Shown: positions 17,401 to 26,115, numbered from the stretch's first letter. The stretch: DNA of 56,890 nucleotides from an uncultured Bacteroidales bacterium (GCA_958418815.1 CATZGB010000019.1:1-56890), one strand, 5' to 3'. A program made the numbers and translations. Notes: generated from the letters alone by a model not told the origin.

Positions 17401-17911
17401 ACCCCTTGTCGTAAAGCTGTCGGAGCAGCCACCAGCATGACTCGATGTAGCTGTTGTGATAGGTCACATAGGGATTGTCGAGATCCACCCAGTATCCCAT
17501 CGAGTTGGTCAGGGCCGACCATTCCTTGGTGTATTTCATCACCTCCTGGCGGCAGGCGGCGTTGTACTCGTCGACAGAGATTTTCTTGCCGATGTCCTCC
17601 TTGGTGATGCCGAGCGACTTTTCAACGCCCAGCTCGACAGGCAGTCCGTGGGTGTCCCAGCCGGCCTTGCGGTCAACTCGGAATCCCTTCATCGTCTTGT
17701 AACGGCAGAAAATGTCCTTGATTGTGCGGGCCATCACATGGTGGATGCCGGGCATACCGTTAGCCGAGGGAGGTCCCTCGAAGAACACGAAAGGAGTGGC
17801 TCCTTCGCGCAGCTCAAGGCTGCGGCGGAACAGGTCGTCGGAGTTCCACTGGGCAAGCACCTCCTTGTTGATACTCGAAAGGTTGAAATGGTCGTATTCG
17901 GTAAACTTCAT
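14477..17911 (-). CDS. ileS: Isoleucyl-tRNA synthetase, IleRS2 type with GXHH motif
   Basis: 1144 aa from MKFTEYDHFN. An in-frame ATG 14 codons earlier (17953) does not match the family. It is a class I synthetase with a large CP1 editing domain in the first half. The signature that is normally HXGH reads PGIHHVM at residues 54-60: Gly55 and His57 have swapped places (GXHH). The second signature is intact (NKMSKRLG). Length and the N-terminal NLSSINKEV region match the eukaryote-like IleRS2 group rather than E. coli IleRS1. IleRS2 is associated with mupirocin resistance, and GXHH enzymes have been reported as hyper-resistant. It charges tRNA-Ile with isoleucine and edits valine. Confidence 0.97.
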   Translation of the reverse strand: MKFTEYDHFNLSSINKEVLAQWNSDDLFRRSLELREGATPFVFFEGPPSANGMPGIHHVMARTIKDIFCRYKTMKGFRVDRKAGWDTHGLPVELGVEKSLGITKEDIGKKISVDEYNAACRQEVMKYTKEWSALTNSMGYWVDLDNPYVTYHNSYIESCWWLLRQLYDKGYLYKGYTIQPYSPAAGTGLSSHELNQPGCYRDVKDTTCVAQFLCTDPTEAMLGWGKPYFLAWTTTPWTLPSNTALAVGPEIEYNIVRTYNPYSGEKETVVVAVALMNAMFNPKAADLKLDEYEKGAKLIPFEVVSTVKGKDLVGLHYEQLIPWMNPGEGAFRVIPGDYVTTEDGTGIVHIAGTFGADDLRVSRQAGVPPLTLVDRDGNIRPMVDLRGRFFMLEDLDPKFVEESVDVEAYTPWQGKFVKNAYDPSKGENDETLDIEICMWLKQNDKVFKIEKHVHNYPHCWRTDKPVLYYPLDSWFIKTTACRERLMELNKEIQWKPAATGSGRFGKWLENLQDWNLSRSRYWGTPLPIWRTADGKEEICIDSIATLYAEIEKAVEAGVMNENPYKAKGFVPGDYSKENYDRIDLHRPYVDDIVLVSPSGKPMRRETDLIDVWFDSGSMPYAQVHYPFENKEALESGACYPADFIAEGVDQTRGWFFTLHAIAGMVFDTKSYKAVISNGLVLDKDGNKMSKRLGNAVDPFKTIETYGSDAVRWYMISNSAPWDNLKFNEEGIKEVSRKLFSTLYNTYSFLTLYANVDGFTGAEPQVSLAERPEIDRWILSLLNTLVKDVTEALDDYEPTRAARLINDFVNDNLSNWYVRLNRKRFWGGGLDTDKLSAYQTLHTCLTTVARLLAPYAPFFADRLYRDLTAPALAAEGKEAVSVHLADFPVADETVIDHSLEERMHLAQVVTSLVLSLRRKVNIKVRQPLQTLMIPVNSEERRRQLEAMAPLILSEVNVKELKLVDDQEGVLVKSIKPDFKKLGPKFGKKMKAVAALIGAMTQQEIAMLEREGAISLSLEGEEIKVELTDVDIHSEDIPGWLVANEGSVTVALEVEITDALRKEGVARDLINRIQNIRKSRDYDITDRIIVTVEPNALTEGAIADFKDYIASQVLASEVKAAVVDAPAEDELLDIDGTEVKVKIEKA

Positions 17912-17982
17912 CTTTACGATTGGTCTTGAATGGGGCGTGTTGTCAGGAGCCAAAAGACTCCTTGTTTATGAAAATCACCCGC

Positions 17983-18014
17983 AAAGTTAGGATTTTTCAT
18001 TCAGATATACAAAT
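17983..18014 (-). promoter_or_regulatory. Promoter of ileS
   Basis: On the minus strand the -33 TTTG (18011-18014) and -7 TAACTTTG (17983-17990) are exactly 20 nt apart. The start of transcription is expected near 17978, leaving a leader of about 67 nt before the ATG. No T-box-like structure was recognised in the leader. Confidence 0.8.
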
Positions 18015-18021
18015 AAAATAG

Positions 18022-18054
18022 AGGAGGATACCCTAACTCACGGTATCCTCCTCC
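18022..18054 (-). terminator. Terminator of dnaB
   Basis: A perfect 12-bp stem (18022-18033 with 18043-18054) with a 9-nt loop is followed on the minus strand by TATTTTATTTG. It sits about 100 nt after the dnaB stop and immediately before the ileS -33 box, insulating the two genes. Confidence 0.75.
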
Positions 18055-18152
18055 TTCCTTACTTAGAGTGTGTGTCAATAAAGGTGAAAGGATGTGCAAA
18101 AATACGGTTATTTCCCGGCTTGGCGCGTAAGAAATGTATTAAAAATTGCAAA

Positions 18153-19721
18153 TCAGAACGGCACCGGGGCGTCGGAAGATGTCAGGTCGGCGCTCCCTCC
18201 CGAGAATGGGGACGGCCCACCGTTGATGGGGTCGTCGTCAGAGCCGTCCTGGTTCATGCGTGACGAGACCACGGCCTGTGTGGCGTGGAAGTCCTCGTCC
18301 CAGTTCTGGAACCTGGCGTAATGGCTGACGAAACGCATCTTGACATCGTCTACTTTACCCGAACGGTGCTTGGCCACGATGAACAGCGCGAGCCCACGGA
18401 TGTCGTTGCCCTCCGCGTCCTCGCCGCTGTGGAGATAGTATTCCGGGCGGTGGATGAAACATACGATGTCGGCGTCCTGCTCGATGGCTCCCGACTCACG
18501 GAGGTCGCTCAGCTGGGGTCGCTTGGAATTGCTGTCGGTGCCTCGGCTTTCCACCGATCGGTTGAGCTGCGACAGGGCGATGATGGGTATGTTCAGCTCC
18601 TTGGCGAGTTGCTTGAGGTTTCGTGAAATCATCGAGACCTCCTGCTCGCGGGAGCCGAATTTCATTCCTGAGGCGTTCATCAGCTGCAGGTAGTCGATGA
18701 TGAGAATCTTGACCCCATGCTCGCGCACAAGGCGGCGGGCCTTGGTGCGCAGCTCGAAAATCGACAGTGACGGGGTGTCGTCGATAAACAGCGGCGCGTT
18801 GTAGAGCGGCTTTACCCCGGCCATGAGCTTGTCCCAGTCGTTGGGTAGCAGCCGTCCGCTCTTGATTTTCTCACCCTCAACCTCGCAGGCGTTTGAAATG
18901 AGACGGTTGACGAGCTGCAGGTTGCTCATTTCAAGGGAGAATATGGCGGTGGGGATGTTGAGGTTGACAGCCATGTTCTTGGCCATGGAGAGGACGAAGG
19001 CCGTCTTTCCCATCGCCGGACGTGCCGCGATGATTATGAGGTCGGAGTTCTGCCATCCGGAGGTGAGCTTGTCAAGCTCGCGGAAGCCTGTCTCAAGCCC
19101 CGACAGTCCCGACTCACGGTTCGCGGCGGCCTCAATCTGTTCGAGGGCCTGCTTTATGACCGGGTCAATCTGGGTGACATCCTTCTTCACGTTGCGCTGC
19201 GAGATTTCAAAGAGCCGTCCCTCCGCTTCCTGGAGGAGGTCGTCGACATCGTTTGCCTCGTCAAACGCCTTCTCCTCGATCTGGGCCGAGAAGTTGATAA
19301 GCTCTCGGGCGAGGTATTTCTGGGCGACGATGCGGGCATGGAACTCCACATGGGCTCCTGAGGCCACGCGCGCCGTCAGCTCGGATATGGCCGCGGGGCC
19401 TCCGACGGTCTTCAGCTCCCCGTTGGCCCTCAGGCGTTGGGTGACGGTCAGCATGTCTATCGACTGCTGGGAGGCGCCGAGCTGCTGTATGGCCTCGTAG
19501 ATTTTCTGGTGTCCCGGGTCGTAGAAACATTCCGGCTTGAGGATGTCGCAGACGGTGGTGTAGGCGTCTTTTTCGAGCATCAGCGCGCCGAGGACGGCTT
19601 GCTCCACCTCAAGGTCACGCGGGGCTATGCGCCCCTCTTTCTCAAGGAGTTGCTGCTGTATGCGTTTGGCGTCGGAATAACTGTTGCGGCGGGTATATTT
19701 GGCTTGTTGTTGTTCTGGCAT
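18153..19721 (-). CDS. dnaB: Replicative DNA helicase DnaB
   Basis: 522 aa. The N-terminal primase-interacting domain (residues 30-130) begins PRDLEVEQAVLGALM. The C-terminal RecA-like motor has the Walker A motif IIAARPAMGKTAFVL and Walker B ILIIDYLQLM, plus the DnaB motifs IIALSQLNRSVE and KRPQLSDLRESGAIEQDAD with the arginine finger region. The last 45 residues (SSRMNQDGSDDDPINGG) are acidic and disordered. It unwinds DNA at the replication fork as a hexamer. It is 29 nt downstream of the metallopeptidase gene on the same strand, so the two likely share a transcript. It is full length with no intein. Confidence 0.98.
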   Translation of the reverse strand: MPEQQQAKYTRRNSYSDAKRIQQQLLEKEGRIAPRDLEVEQAVLGALMLEKDAYTTVCDILKPECFYDPGHQKIYEAIQQLGASQQSIDMLTVTQRLRANGELKTVGGPAAISELTARVASGAHVEFHARIVAQKYLARELINFSAQIEEKAFDEANDVDDLLQEAEGRLFEISQRNVKKDVTQIDPVIKQALEQIEAAANRESGLSGLETGFRELDKLTSGWQNSDLIIIAARPAMGKTAFVLSMAKNMAVNLNIPTAIFSLEMSNLQLVNRLISNACEVEGEKIKSGRLLPNDWDKLMAGVKPLYNAPLFIDDTPSLSIFELRTKARRLVREHGVKILIIDYLQLMNASGMKFGSREQEVSMISRNLKQLAKELNIPIIALSQLNRSVESRGTDSNSKRPQLSDLRESGAIEQDADIVCFIHRPEYYLHSGEDAEGNDIRGLALFIVAKHRSGKVDDVKMRFVSHYARFQNWDEDFHATQAVVSSRMNQDGSDDDPINGGPSPFSGGSADLTSSDAPVPF

Positions 19722-19750
19722 AATGATTGGTCTTTGACTGGAATTGGGTT

Positions 19751-20620
19751 TCAGAGGCTTTCGTAGGGGATTGAGAATGTGTCGCCTTGCAGTGGGTCAC
19801 CGGTCTGCAACCCCTTGCTCAGCCACGCCACGCGCTGCGACGAGCGTCCGTGGTTGAATGAGTCGGGAATCTCGCGCCCGGTGGCTTTCTTCTGGAGATA
19901 GTCGTCCCCGATTTTGGAGGCGGCCTCGATTGCGTTCTCGACATCCCCGGGCTCGAGTGAGCCAAACATCTCGTTGTCGAGATTGGCCCACACTCCGGCG
20001 TAATAGTCGGCCTGCAGTTCAAGGCGCACGCTCATACGGTTGGATTCCTTTTCCGACATGCGGCTCATGGCGTCATGTGCGTCGTCAAGGGTTCCAAGCA
20101 GGTGCTGCACATGATGCCCCACCTCGTGTGCTATGACGTAGGCGTATGCGAAATCCCCGCTCGCGCCTATCGAAGACTGCATCTGTTTGAAAAAGTCAAG
20201 GTCGATGTAGACAGTCTCGTCAGCCGAGCAGTAGAACGGCCCGACCTGGGAGGTGGCGTTGCCGCATCCCGATTGCACGGCTCCGGTGAACATCACGAGT
20301 TTGGGGCACCGGTATTCTCCCCAGCCTTGGCGGCGGAACTCCGAGGTCCATACATCCTCTGTCCCGGCCAGCACTTTGGCTGTCAGGTCGGCGAGCCTTT
20401 CATCCTCGGCGTCGGGCTGGTAGGCGGTCTGGGTGGTCTGGTTGCCGGCCCCCTGGCTGATGACATTGCCGATGACGTCGCCTATGTCGCCACCGCTCAG
20501 GAGGGTGATGATTCCGGCGATGATTACCCCCACGATTCCTCCGCCGATTCCAATTGTCCGTCCGGATAATCCTCTGCGGTCTGAAATGTTGTCGCTCCTG
20601 CGTCGTCCGTCAAGTCTCAT
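19751..20620 (-). CDS. Neutral zinc metallopeptidase (YpfJ family)
   Basis: 289 aa. Residues 1-25 are Arg-rich and cytosolic (RLDGRRRSDNISDRRG), then one transmembrane helix at about 26-48 (GIGGGIVGVIIAGIITLLSG) anchors the rest outside. The catalytic signature VIAHEVGHHVQHLLG (HExxH) lies at about residues 172-186, and a downstream ELQADYYAGVWA supplies the third zinc ligand. This arrangement is the YpfJ/neutral zinc metallopeptidase family. Substrate unknown; envelope protein turnover is plausible. The gene precedes dnaB by 29 nt, and its promoter is back-to-back with that of nadE. Confidence 0.93.
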   Translation of the reverse strand: MRLDGRRRSDNISDRRGLSGRTIGIGGGIVGVIIAGIITLLSGGDIGDVIGNVISQGAGNQTTQTAYQPDAEDERLADLTAKVLAGTEDVWTSEFRRQGWGEYRCPKLVMFTGAVQSGCGNATSQVGPFYCSADETVYIDLDFFKQMQSSIGASGDFAYAYVIAHEVGHHVQHLLGTLDDAHDAMSRMSEKESNRMSVRLELQADYYAGVWANLDNEMFGSLEPGDVENAIEAASKIGDDYLQKKATGREIPDSFNHGRSSQRVAWLSKGLQTGDPLQGDTFSIPYESL

Positions 20621-20657
20621 AGCTGCTGTGGATGTCGTATTACAGATTATTAGCAGA

Positions 20658-20665
20658 CAAAGTTA
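20658..20665 (-). promoter_or_regulatory. -7 box of the metallopeptidase-dnaB unit
   Basis: TAACTTTG on the minus strand, about 37 nt before the ATG. A clear -33 TTTG is not seen. A near-match for the divergent nadE (TAACTTCG at 20688-20695, plus strand) is only 22 nt away, so the two promoters overlap. Confidence 0.6.
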
Positions 20666-20753
20666 CATAAATTCAGACAAAAATCCGTAACTTCGTCCTC
20701 TAAATATATAAACGGTTTTTCAACACGAAATTTCTTACAACAAGATAAAAAAT

Positions 20754-22838
20754 ATGCGCAACGGCTTTTTCAGAGTGGCGGCATGCGTCCCCCCCGTCAG
20801 GGTGGCGGATGTGAGGGCCAACACCGACGCTATAATAGACATGCTCCGTCAGCTTGACCACAAAGGGGTCGAGCTCGCGGTGTTTCCCGAGTTGTGTGTG
20901 ACAGGTTACACCTGCGGCGACCTTTTCCATGACGACCTGCTGCTGGAGGCCGCAGGCGACGCCGTAAGAGAAATCGCGGAGGCAACCAAAGGGATGCGGG
21001 TCAACGCCGTGATAGGTGCGCCGATGATGTATGACAACCGACTGTACAACTGCGCGATTGTGGTAGGGCAGGGGATGACCAAACTGACCGTCCCGAAAAC
21101 CTACCTGCCCAACTACAACGAGTTTTATGAACGGAGGCTGTGGTCATCCGCCCCACGGGTGCCTGAGTCAGACGAGTCACAGATGCCGGTATCGGCCAAC
21201 AAGCTGTTTCAGGTGAATGGCGTGAAAGTCGGGATTGAAATCTGTGAGGACTTGTGGGTCCCGGTGCCACCGTCATGCCATGCCGCCCTTGCCGGTGCCA
21301 AGGTGATTGTCAATCTTTCGGCGTCGCCCGACATCATAGGCAAGTATGGCTACCTGCGCGACCTGGTGGCCCAGCAGTCGGCGCGGTGTGTGTGTGGTTA
21401 TGTCTACGCCTCGGCCGGGTTCGGAGAGTCGTCGACCGACCTTGTCTTCGACGGCAAGGGGATAATAGCCGAGAATGGCAAAATCCTGGCCTCCACTCCC
21501 CGTTGGCAGGACTTGCCGCAGATGGTCATCCGCGACATTGACATCGATATGATAACCCGCGACCGGCTCCATATCGGGACATTCGCCGAGTGTGGAGACC
21601 GTGAGAACGCGGGGCTGGCATATCCGGTAGTGCAGCAAATCAACCTCAACCTGAGTGAGCTTCTTGATCCCGAGAGCAATGAGTCTTTGCGGGAGAAACT
21701 TGACAAGATAATGGGTAATGACTCCGACTCCTCAGAGGAGGATGACGCCCCGGGCCTGCTGCGCACAATTGATCCCCATCCGTTCGTGCCATGGGACGAC
21801 AACGAAATCGACCGGCGTTGCGACGAGATTGTCAACATCCAGGTGGCCGGACTGGCGCAGCGTCTGCGTGCCACAGGCTGCAAATGCCTGGTGGTCGGGA
21901 TTTCAGGCGGACTCGACTCCACGCTTGCCCTCCTTGTCGCGACCCGTGCTTTTGACCGTCTGAAGCTCGACCGGAAGGGGATAATAGGCATAACAATGCC
22001 TGGATTCGGCACCACGGGCCGCACCCACTCCAACGCGCTGACCTTGATGGATGCCCTCGGGGTGACTTTCCGTGAGATTCCAATCGGGCCGTCGGTGGAG
22101 CTGCATTTCCGTGACATCGGCCATGACCCGGAAGTGAGGGATGTCACATACGAGAACTGCCAGGCCCGCGAGCGCACGCAGATACTTATGGATGTGGCCA
22201 ACCAGGAGGGAGGGATGGTGCTTGGCACCGGCGACCTCTCGGAGCTTGCCCTTGGATGGGCCACTTACAATGGCGACCAGATGTCGATGTATGGTGTCAA
22301 TGCCTCTGTGCCAAAGACGCTCGTTAAATATCTTGTCAGGTGGTTCGCCCTCAGGTCGGAGAATCCAGATATGGCGGAGGCGCTTGTCGACATCATCGAC
22401 ACTCCAGTGTCCCCCGAGTTGCTGCCGCCTGACAAATCCGGCGAAATCGCCCAGAAGACCGAAGACCTTGTGGGGCCATATGAGCTTCACGATTTCTTCC
22501 TGTTCCATATGCTGCGTTACGGATTTTCGCCCGCGAGGATTTTCTACCTTGCCTGCCAGGCTTTCTGGATTCAGCACCGCCGCAAGACATACCAGGGAAA
22601 GGGTGGTATGGAAGTGGGCCGTTACGAGCCGCGAGAGATATTGAAATGGATGAGGACATTTTACCGCCGTTTCTTCAGCCAGCAGTTCAAGCGCTCATGC
22701 ATGCCCGATGGTCCGAAAGTCGGCTCGGTCTGCCTGTCGCCCCGTGGCGACTGGCGTATGCCTTCTGATGCCTCCGCCGCTGTATGGCTTGCCGCGGTCG
22801 ACCGCCTGGCCGCCTCCATGTCGGTCGATGAGGAATGA
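20754..22838 (+). CDS. nadE: Glutamine-dependent NAD+ synthetase
   Basis: 694 aa, the two-domain form. The N-terminal glutaminase is a nitrilase fold with its Glu-Lys-Cys triad in FPELCVTGY, VPKTYLPNY and GIEICEDLW (residues 1-300). The C-terminal synthetase starts at about 360 and has the PP-loop VVGISGGLDSTLALLV and the later KSGEIAQKTEDLVG loop. It converts nicotinic acid adenine dinucleotide to NAD using glutamine-derived ammonia channelled between the domains. It is the sole gene between its promoter and a strong palindromic terminator, so it is monocistronic. The ATG at 20754 places the first strand (GFFRVAACVPPVRVAD) correctly. Confidence 0.97.
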   Translation: MRNGFFRVAACVPPVRVADVRANTDAIIDMLRQLDHKGVELAVFPELCVTGYTCGDLFHDDLLLEAAGDAVREIAEATKGMRVNAVIGAPMMYDNRLYNCAIVVGQGMTKLTVPKTYLPNYNEFYERRLWSSAPRVPESDESQMPVSANKLFQVNGVKVGIEICEDLWVPVPPSCHAALAGAKVIVNLSASPDIIGKYGYLRDLVAQQSARCVCGYVYASAGFGESSTDLVFDGKGIIAENGKILASTPRWQDLPQMVIRDIDIDMITRDRLHIGTFAECGDRENAGLAYPVVQQINLNLSELLDPESNESLREKLDKIMGNDSDSSEEDDAPGLLRTIDPHPFVPWDDNEIDRRCDEIVNIQVAGLAQRLRATGCKCLVVGISGGLDSTLALLVATRAFDRLKLDRKGIIGITMPGFGTTGRTHSNALTLMDALGVTFREIPIGPSVELHFRDIGHDPEVRDVTYENCQARERTQILMDVANQEGGMVLGTGDLSELALGWATYNGDQMSMYGVNASVPKTLVKYLVRWFALRSENPDMAEALVDIIDTPVSPELLPPDKSGEIAQKTEDLVGPYELHDFFLFHMLRYGFSPARIFYLACQAFWIQHRRKTYQGKGGMEVGRYEPREILKWMRTFYRRFFSQQFKRSCMPDGPKVGSVCLSPRGDWRMPSDASAAVWLAAVDRLAASMSVDEE

Positions 22839-22870
22839 CCTGCCGACAAATATAATATAATCGACATACA

Positions 22871-22907
22871 AAAAACGGAGCTTCCGGCCGGAAGCTCCGT
22901 TTTTTTG
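22871..22907. terminator. Bidirectional terminator between nadE and the M13 peptidase
   Basis: A perfect 34-nt palindrome (22871-22887 pairing with 22888-22904) starts with A5 and ends with T7, so both strands get a GC-rich stem and a T-run. It serves the two convergent genes on either side. Confidence 0.9.
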
Positions 22908-22927
22908 TCGGTTATCTCAGGGATTCA

Positions 22928-24967
22928 TCACCAGATGACAATCTGCTCCTCGGGTGAGAGGTAGAGCTTGTCGCCGGGCTTGATGCCGAAGGCCTTCAGG
23001 AAGGGGGTGATGTTGCGGAGGGTCACATTGACGCGGTTTTCAGCGAGAGAGTGAACATCGCCGATGGTCAGGTTGCGCTTTTCAGCGTCGCGGCAGTTGG
23101 ATGCCCAGATGTTGGCGTAGTTGAGGTAGAATGCCTGCTCGGGGGTGAATCCGTCGATGAGGGCTTCCTCAGAGTTGATGTCCACGCCCTTGGCTTTCTG
23201 GGCGTCGAGGAATGCGGTGTGGCTCACGCGCAGACCGCCCTGGTCGCCGATGTTCTCGCCCAGGGTGTATGATCCGTTGGCCATCAGGCCGGGGAGAATC
23301 TCGATTTTGTCGAACTGGTCGGCCAGGCCCTTTGTGAGGGTGGCGAAAGCCTGGGCGTCCTCGGGAGTCCACCAGTTGGTCATGTTGCCTTTCGCGTCGA
23401 AATTGCTGCCCTGGTCGTCAAATCCGTGGCTCATCTCATGGCCGATAACCACACCGATACCGCCGTAGTTCTCGGCGTCAGATGCTTCGGGGTTGAAGAA
23501 AGGAGCCTGGAGGATGGCTGCGGGGAACACGATTTCATTCGCCATGGGGTTGTAGTAGGCGTTGACGGTCTGGGGAGTCATGCCCCATTCGGTCTTGTCG
23601 ACAGGCTTGCCCCATTTCTCATACTCTTTCTTCTGGTGCCACATCGAAGCGTTGTGGATGTTCTGGTAGTAAGAGAGGGCCGGGTCGATTTCAAGCTCGG
23701 AATAATCTTTCCACTTGTCGGGATAACCGATTTTCACGGTGAAGCCGAGCAGTTTCTCGATGGCTTTGAGCTTGGTCTCGTCGCTCATCCAGGGGAGGTT
23801 GATGATGTGCTTGCCGAGGGCCTTGCGGAGGTTGCCCACAAGCTCGAGCATCTTCTCTTTGGAGCTTTCGGGGAAGAATTCCTCTACATAGAGCTGTCCG
23901 ATGGCCTCGCCCATGTAACCGTCGGCTGTGCCGAGGGCGCGTTTCCAGCGGGGACGCATCTGTTTTACCCCGCTCTTCACCTTGCTGAACTCAAATGAGG
24001 TCTCGGTGAATTTGTCGCTGAGGTAGGGGGCAGCCTGAGCCACATATTTCCAGAGGTAATAATCTTTCTTCTCACGGTCGGAAAGCGAGGCCATCAGGTT
24101 GTCGGCCTGCTTGACAGTGTTGATTTCAGTGACGATCACCTGCTCGGGAGTGGCGATGCCCATTGTCTCGATGAAGAAGCGGTCCCAGTTGATGTGGGGA
24201 TACATCTCCTTGAGCTGCTCGATTGAGCGGGGGTTGTACATGGCAGGGATGTTGCGGCTCTCCTCGCGGGTCCATGTCGAGTCTGCAAGCGCGGTCTCGA
24301 TTTTCAACACATTCTTCATGATGCGGTCTGCGTCTTTCTTGGAGTAGCCGGCATTGCGCATCTGGTTGACAATGAGTTTTTTGTATGCTTCGCGGATTTT
24401 GGTGTTCTCCTTGTCGTTGAGCAGGTAGTAGTCGCGGTCGCCCAGTCCGAGGCTTCCTCCGGAGACATACATGGCGTAGACGTTAGAGTCAGCGAGGTCT
24501 TCCATGGGACCGGCTCCGAAGAAGGGGGAGGAGTAATTGCCGTGCATCCAGAGGAAGAGGTCTTCCATGCCCTCTGCCGGGGTGTTCTCGATTTTCTTCA
24601 AGTCTGCAAGGATGGGGGTGGCGCCTTCATTGTTGCGGCGCACCGAGTCCATGCCCTGTGAGTAGAGGGTCCATACCTTGAACGCGTTGGTGCCCTTTTC
24701 GGGATTGGAGGCTCCGAGGTTCATCACGATATCCTTGACATTTTCCTCAGCCTTGTCATTCAGGACGTTGAACATGCCATAGCGGGCATATTCGTCAGTC
24801 AGCGGATGAGCCTTCATCCATCCGTTGTTGACATAGCGGTAGAAGTCTTCGCCCGGGGTGTAGGTCGAATCGATGAGCGCCTTGTCGACGCTGCCGAGAT
24901 GCTCGGCTCCTGCAGCCATTGCTCCTGTCAGGAACAGGGCGGCGAGGGACAGTTTCATCATGTTCAT
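22928..24967 (-). CDS. M13 family metallopeptidase (PepO/neprilysin-like)
   Basis: 679 aa with a cleavable signal peptide (MNMMKLSLAALFLTGAMAAG); starting at the third Met would also be possible. The zinc site is GVVIGHEMSHGFDDQG (HExxH) around residue 505, followed by GENIGDQGGL with the third zinc ligand Glu, both M13 hallmarks. The NAYYNPMANEIVFPAAILQ substrate-binding strand also fits. These secreted gluzincins cleave small peptides. The C-terminal EQIVIW corresponds to the terminal CRVW-like motif without its Cys. It is 44 nt downstream of ychF on the same strand and may be cotranscribed with it. Periplasmic location is inferred from the signal peptide. Confidence 0.96.
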   Translation of the reverse strand: MNMMKLSLAALFLTGAMAAGAEHLGSVDKALIDSTYTPGEDFYRYVNNGWMKAHPLTDEYARYGMFNVLNDKAEENVKDIVMNLGASNPEKGTNAFKVWTLYSQGMDSVRRNNEGATPILADLKKIENTPAEGMEDLFLWMHGNYSSPFFGAGPMEDLADSNVYAMYVSGGSLGLGDRDYYLLNDKENTKIREAYKKLIVNQMRNAGYSKKDADRIMKNVLKIETALADSTWTREESRNIPAMYNPRSIEQLKEMYPHINWDRFFIETMGIATPEQVIVTEINTVKQADNLMASLSDREKKDYYLWKYVAQAAPYLSDKFTETSFEFSKVKSGVKQMRPRWKRALGTADGYMGEAIGQLYVEEFFPESSKEKMLELVGNLRKALGKHIINLPWMSDETKLKAIEKLLGFTVKIGYPDKWKDYSELEIDPALSYYQNIHNASMWHQKKEYEKWGKPVDKTEWGMTPQTVNAYYNPMANEIVFPAAILQAPFFNPEASDAENYGGIGVVIGHEMSHGFDDQGSNFDAKGNMTNWWTPEDAQAFATLTKGLADQFDKIEILPGLMANGSYTLGENIGDQGGLRVSHTAFLDAQKAKGVDINSEEALIDGFTPEQAFYLNYANIWASNCRDAEKRNLTIGDVHSLAENRVNVTLRNITPFLKAFGIKPGDKLYLSPEEQIVIW

Positions 24968-25011
24968 ACTATAACTATATTGTTTAGGAATTGATATGTC
25001 TCGGTTGGTTG

Positions 25012-26115
25012 TCAGTTGTTGAAGAGGAAGTGCATTATGTCGCCGTCTTTGACCACATATTCCTTCCCCTCGACACCCATCTTGCCTGCGTCGCGCACCG
25101 CGCTTTCACCTCCGAGGGCGACGAAGTCTTCATACTTTATGACCTGGGCGCGGATGAAGCCTTTCTCGAAGTCGGAATGTATGACTCCGGCGCATTTGGG
25201 TGCTTTCCAGCCGTCGACGAAGGTCCATGCGCGCACCTCGTCGGCTCCGGCGGTGAAGAATGTCTTGAGGTTGAGAAGGGCGTAAGCCGCGCGTATCAGC
25301 CGTGACACGCCCGACTCCTCCAGGCCTATCTCCTGCAGGAATTCCTGGCGTTCCTCGAATGTGTCAAGCTCGGCTATCTCGCTCTCGGTCTGGGCGGCCA
25401 CCACCATGAGGCCTGCCCCCTCCTCTTTGATTGCCTCGCGGACGGCGTCGACATACTTGTTGCCGTTGACAGCCGAAGCGTCATCCACGTTGCAGACATA
25501 CAGCACCGGCTTGTCGGTCAGCAGGAAGAGTTCTCGGGCGAATTTGATTTCATCAGGGGTGTCAAGCGTCACGCTGCGGGCGGGTTTGCCCTGGTCAAGG
25601 GCTTCCTTGAACTTGCACAACACCTCATATTGCAGCTTGGCGGTCTTGTCGCCCCCGGTCTGGGCCTGTTTCTGAGTCTTGGCGATGCGGCTTTCCACCG
25701 TCTCAAGGTCCTTGAGCTGGAGCTCGTAGTCGATGATGCCTTTGTCGCGGACAGGGTCTACTGTGCCGTCCACATGGGTGATGTTCTCATCATCGAAGCA
25801 TCTCAGCACATGGAGTATGGCGTCGGTCTCTCGGATGTTGGCGAGGAACTTGTTGCCCAGTCCCTCCCCTTTGCTCGCTCCTTTCACCAGGCCGGCGATG
25901 TCGACAATCTCGACCGTGGCCGGGACTATGCTGCGGGGATTGCACATCTCGACAAGCTTGTTTAGCCTGTCGTCCGGCACCGTGATCACTCCCACATTGG
26001 GCTCGATGGTGCAGAAAGGGAAGTTGGCCGATTGGGCCTTTGCGTTGGAGAGGCAGTTGAAAAGGGTCGACTTACCCACGTTGGGAAGCCCTACGATTCC
26101 ACATTGTAGTGACAT
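25012..26115 (-). CDS. ychF: Redox-regulated ATPase YchF (OLA1/Obg family)
   Basis: 367 aa, standard length. The G-domain begins immediately: G1 GLPNVGKSTLFNCL and G3 DIAGLVKGASKGEGLGNKF. The G4 position reads YVCNVDD rather than NKxD, which is why YchF prefers ATP. A helical insert at about 125-170 (LQLKDLETVESRIAKTQKQAQ) is the coiled coil. The C-terminal TGS domain at about 280-365 ends MHFLFNN as usual. It associates with ribosomes and is implicated in stress responses. It is the first gene of a possible unit with the M13 peptidase. Confidence 0.98.
   Translation of the reverse strand: MSLQCGIVGLPNVGKSTLFNCLSNAKAQSANFPFCTIEPNVGVITVPDDRLNKLVEMCNPRSIVPATVEIVDIAGLVKGASKGEGLGNKFLANIRETDAILHVLRCFDDENITHVDGTVDPVRDKGIIDYELQLKDLETVESRIAKTQKQAQTGGDKTAKLQYEVLCKFKEALDQGKPARSVTLDTPDEIKFARELFLLTDKPVLYVCNVDDASAVNGNKYVDAVREAIKEEGAGLMVVAAQTESEIAELDTFEERQEFLQEIGLEESGVSRLIRAAYALLNLKTFFTAGADEVRAWTFVDGWKAPKCAGVIHSDFEKGFIRAQVIKYEDFVALGGESAVRDAGKMGVEGKEYVVKDGDIMHFLFNN

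Noticed and set aside
17912..17982. T-box leader in front of ileS
   Set aside because: The leader is only about 67 nt and shows no T-box sequence; T-boxes are a Firmicutes feature.
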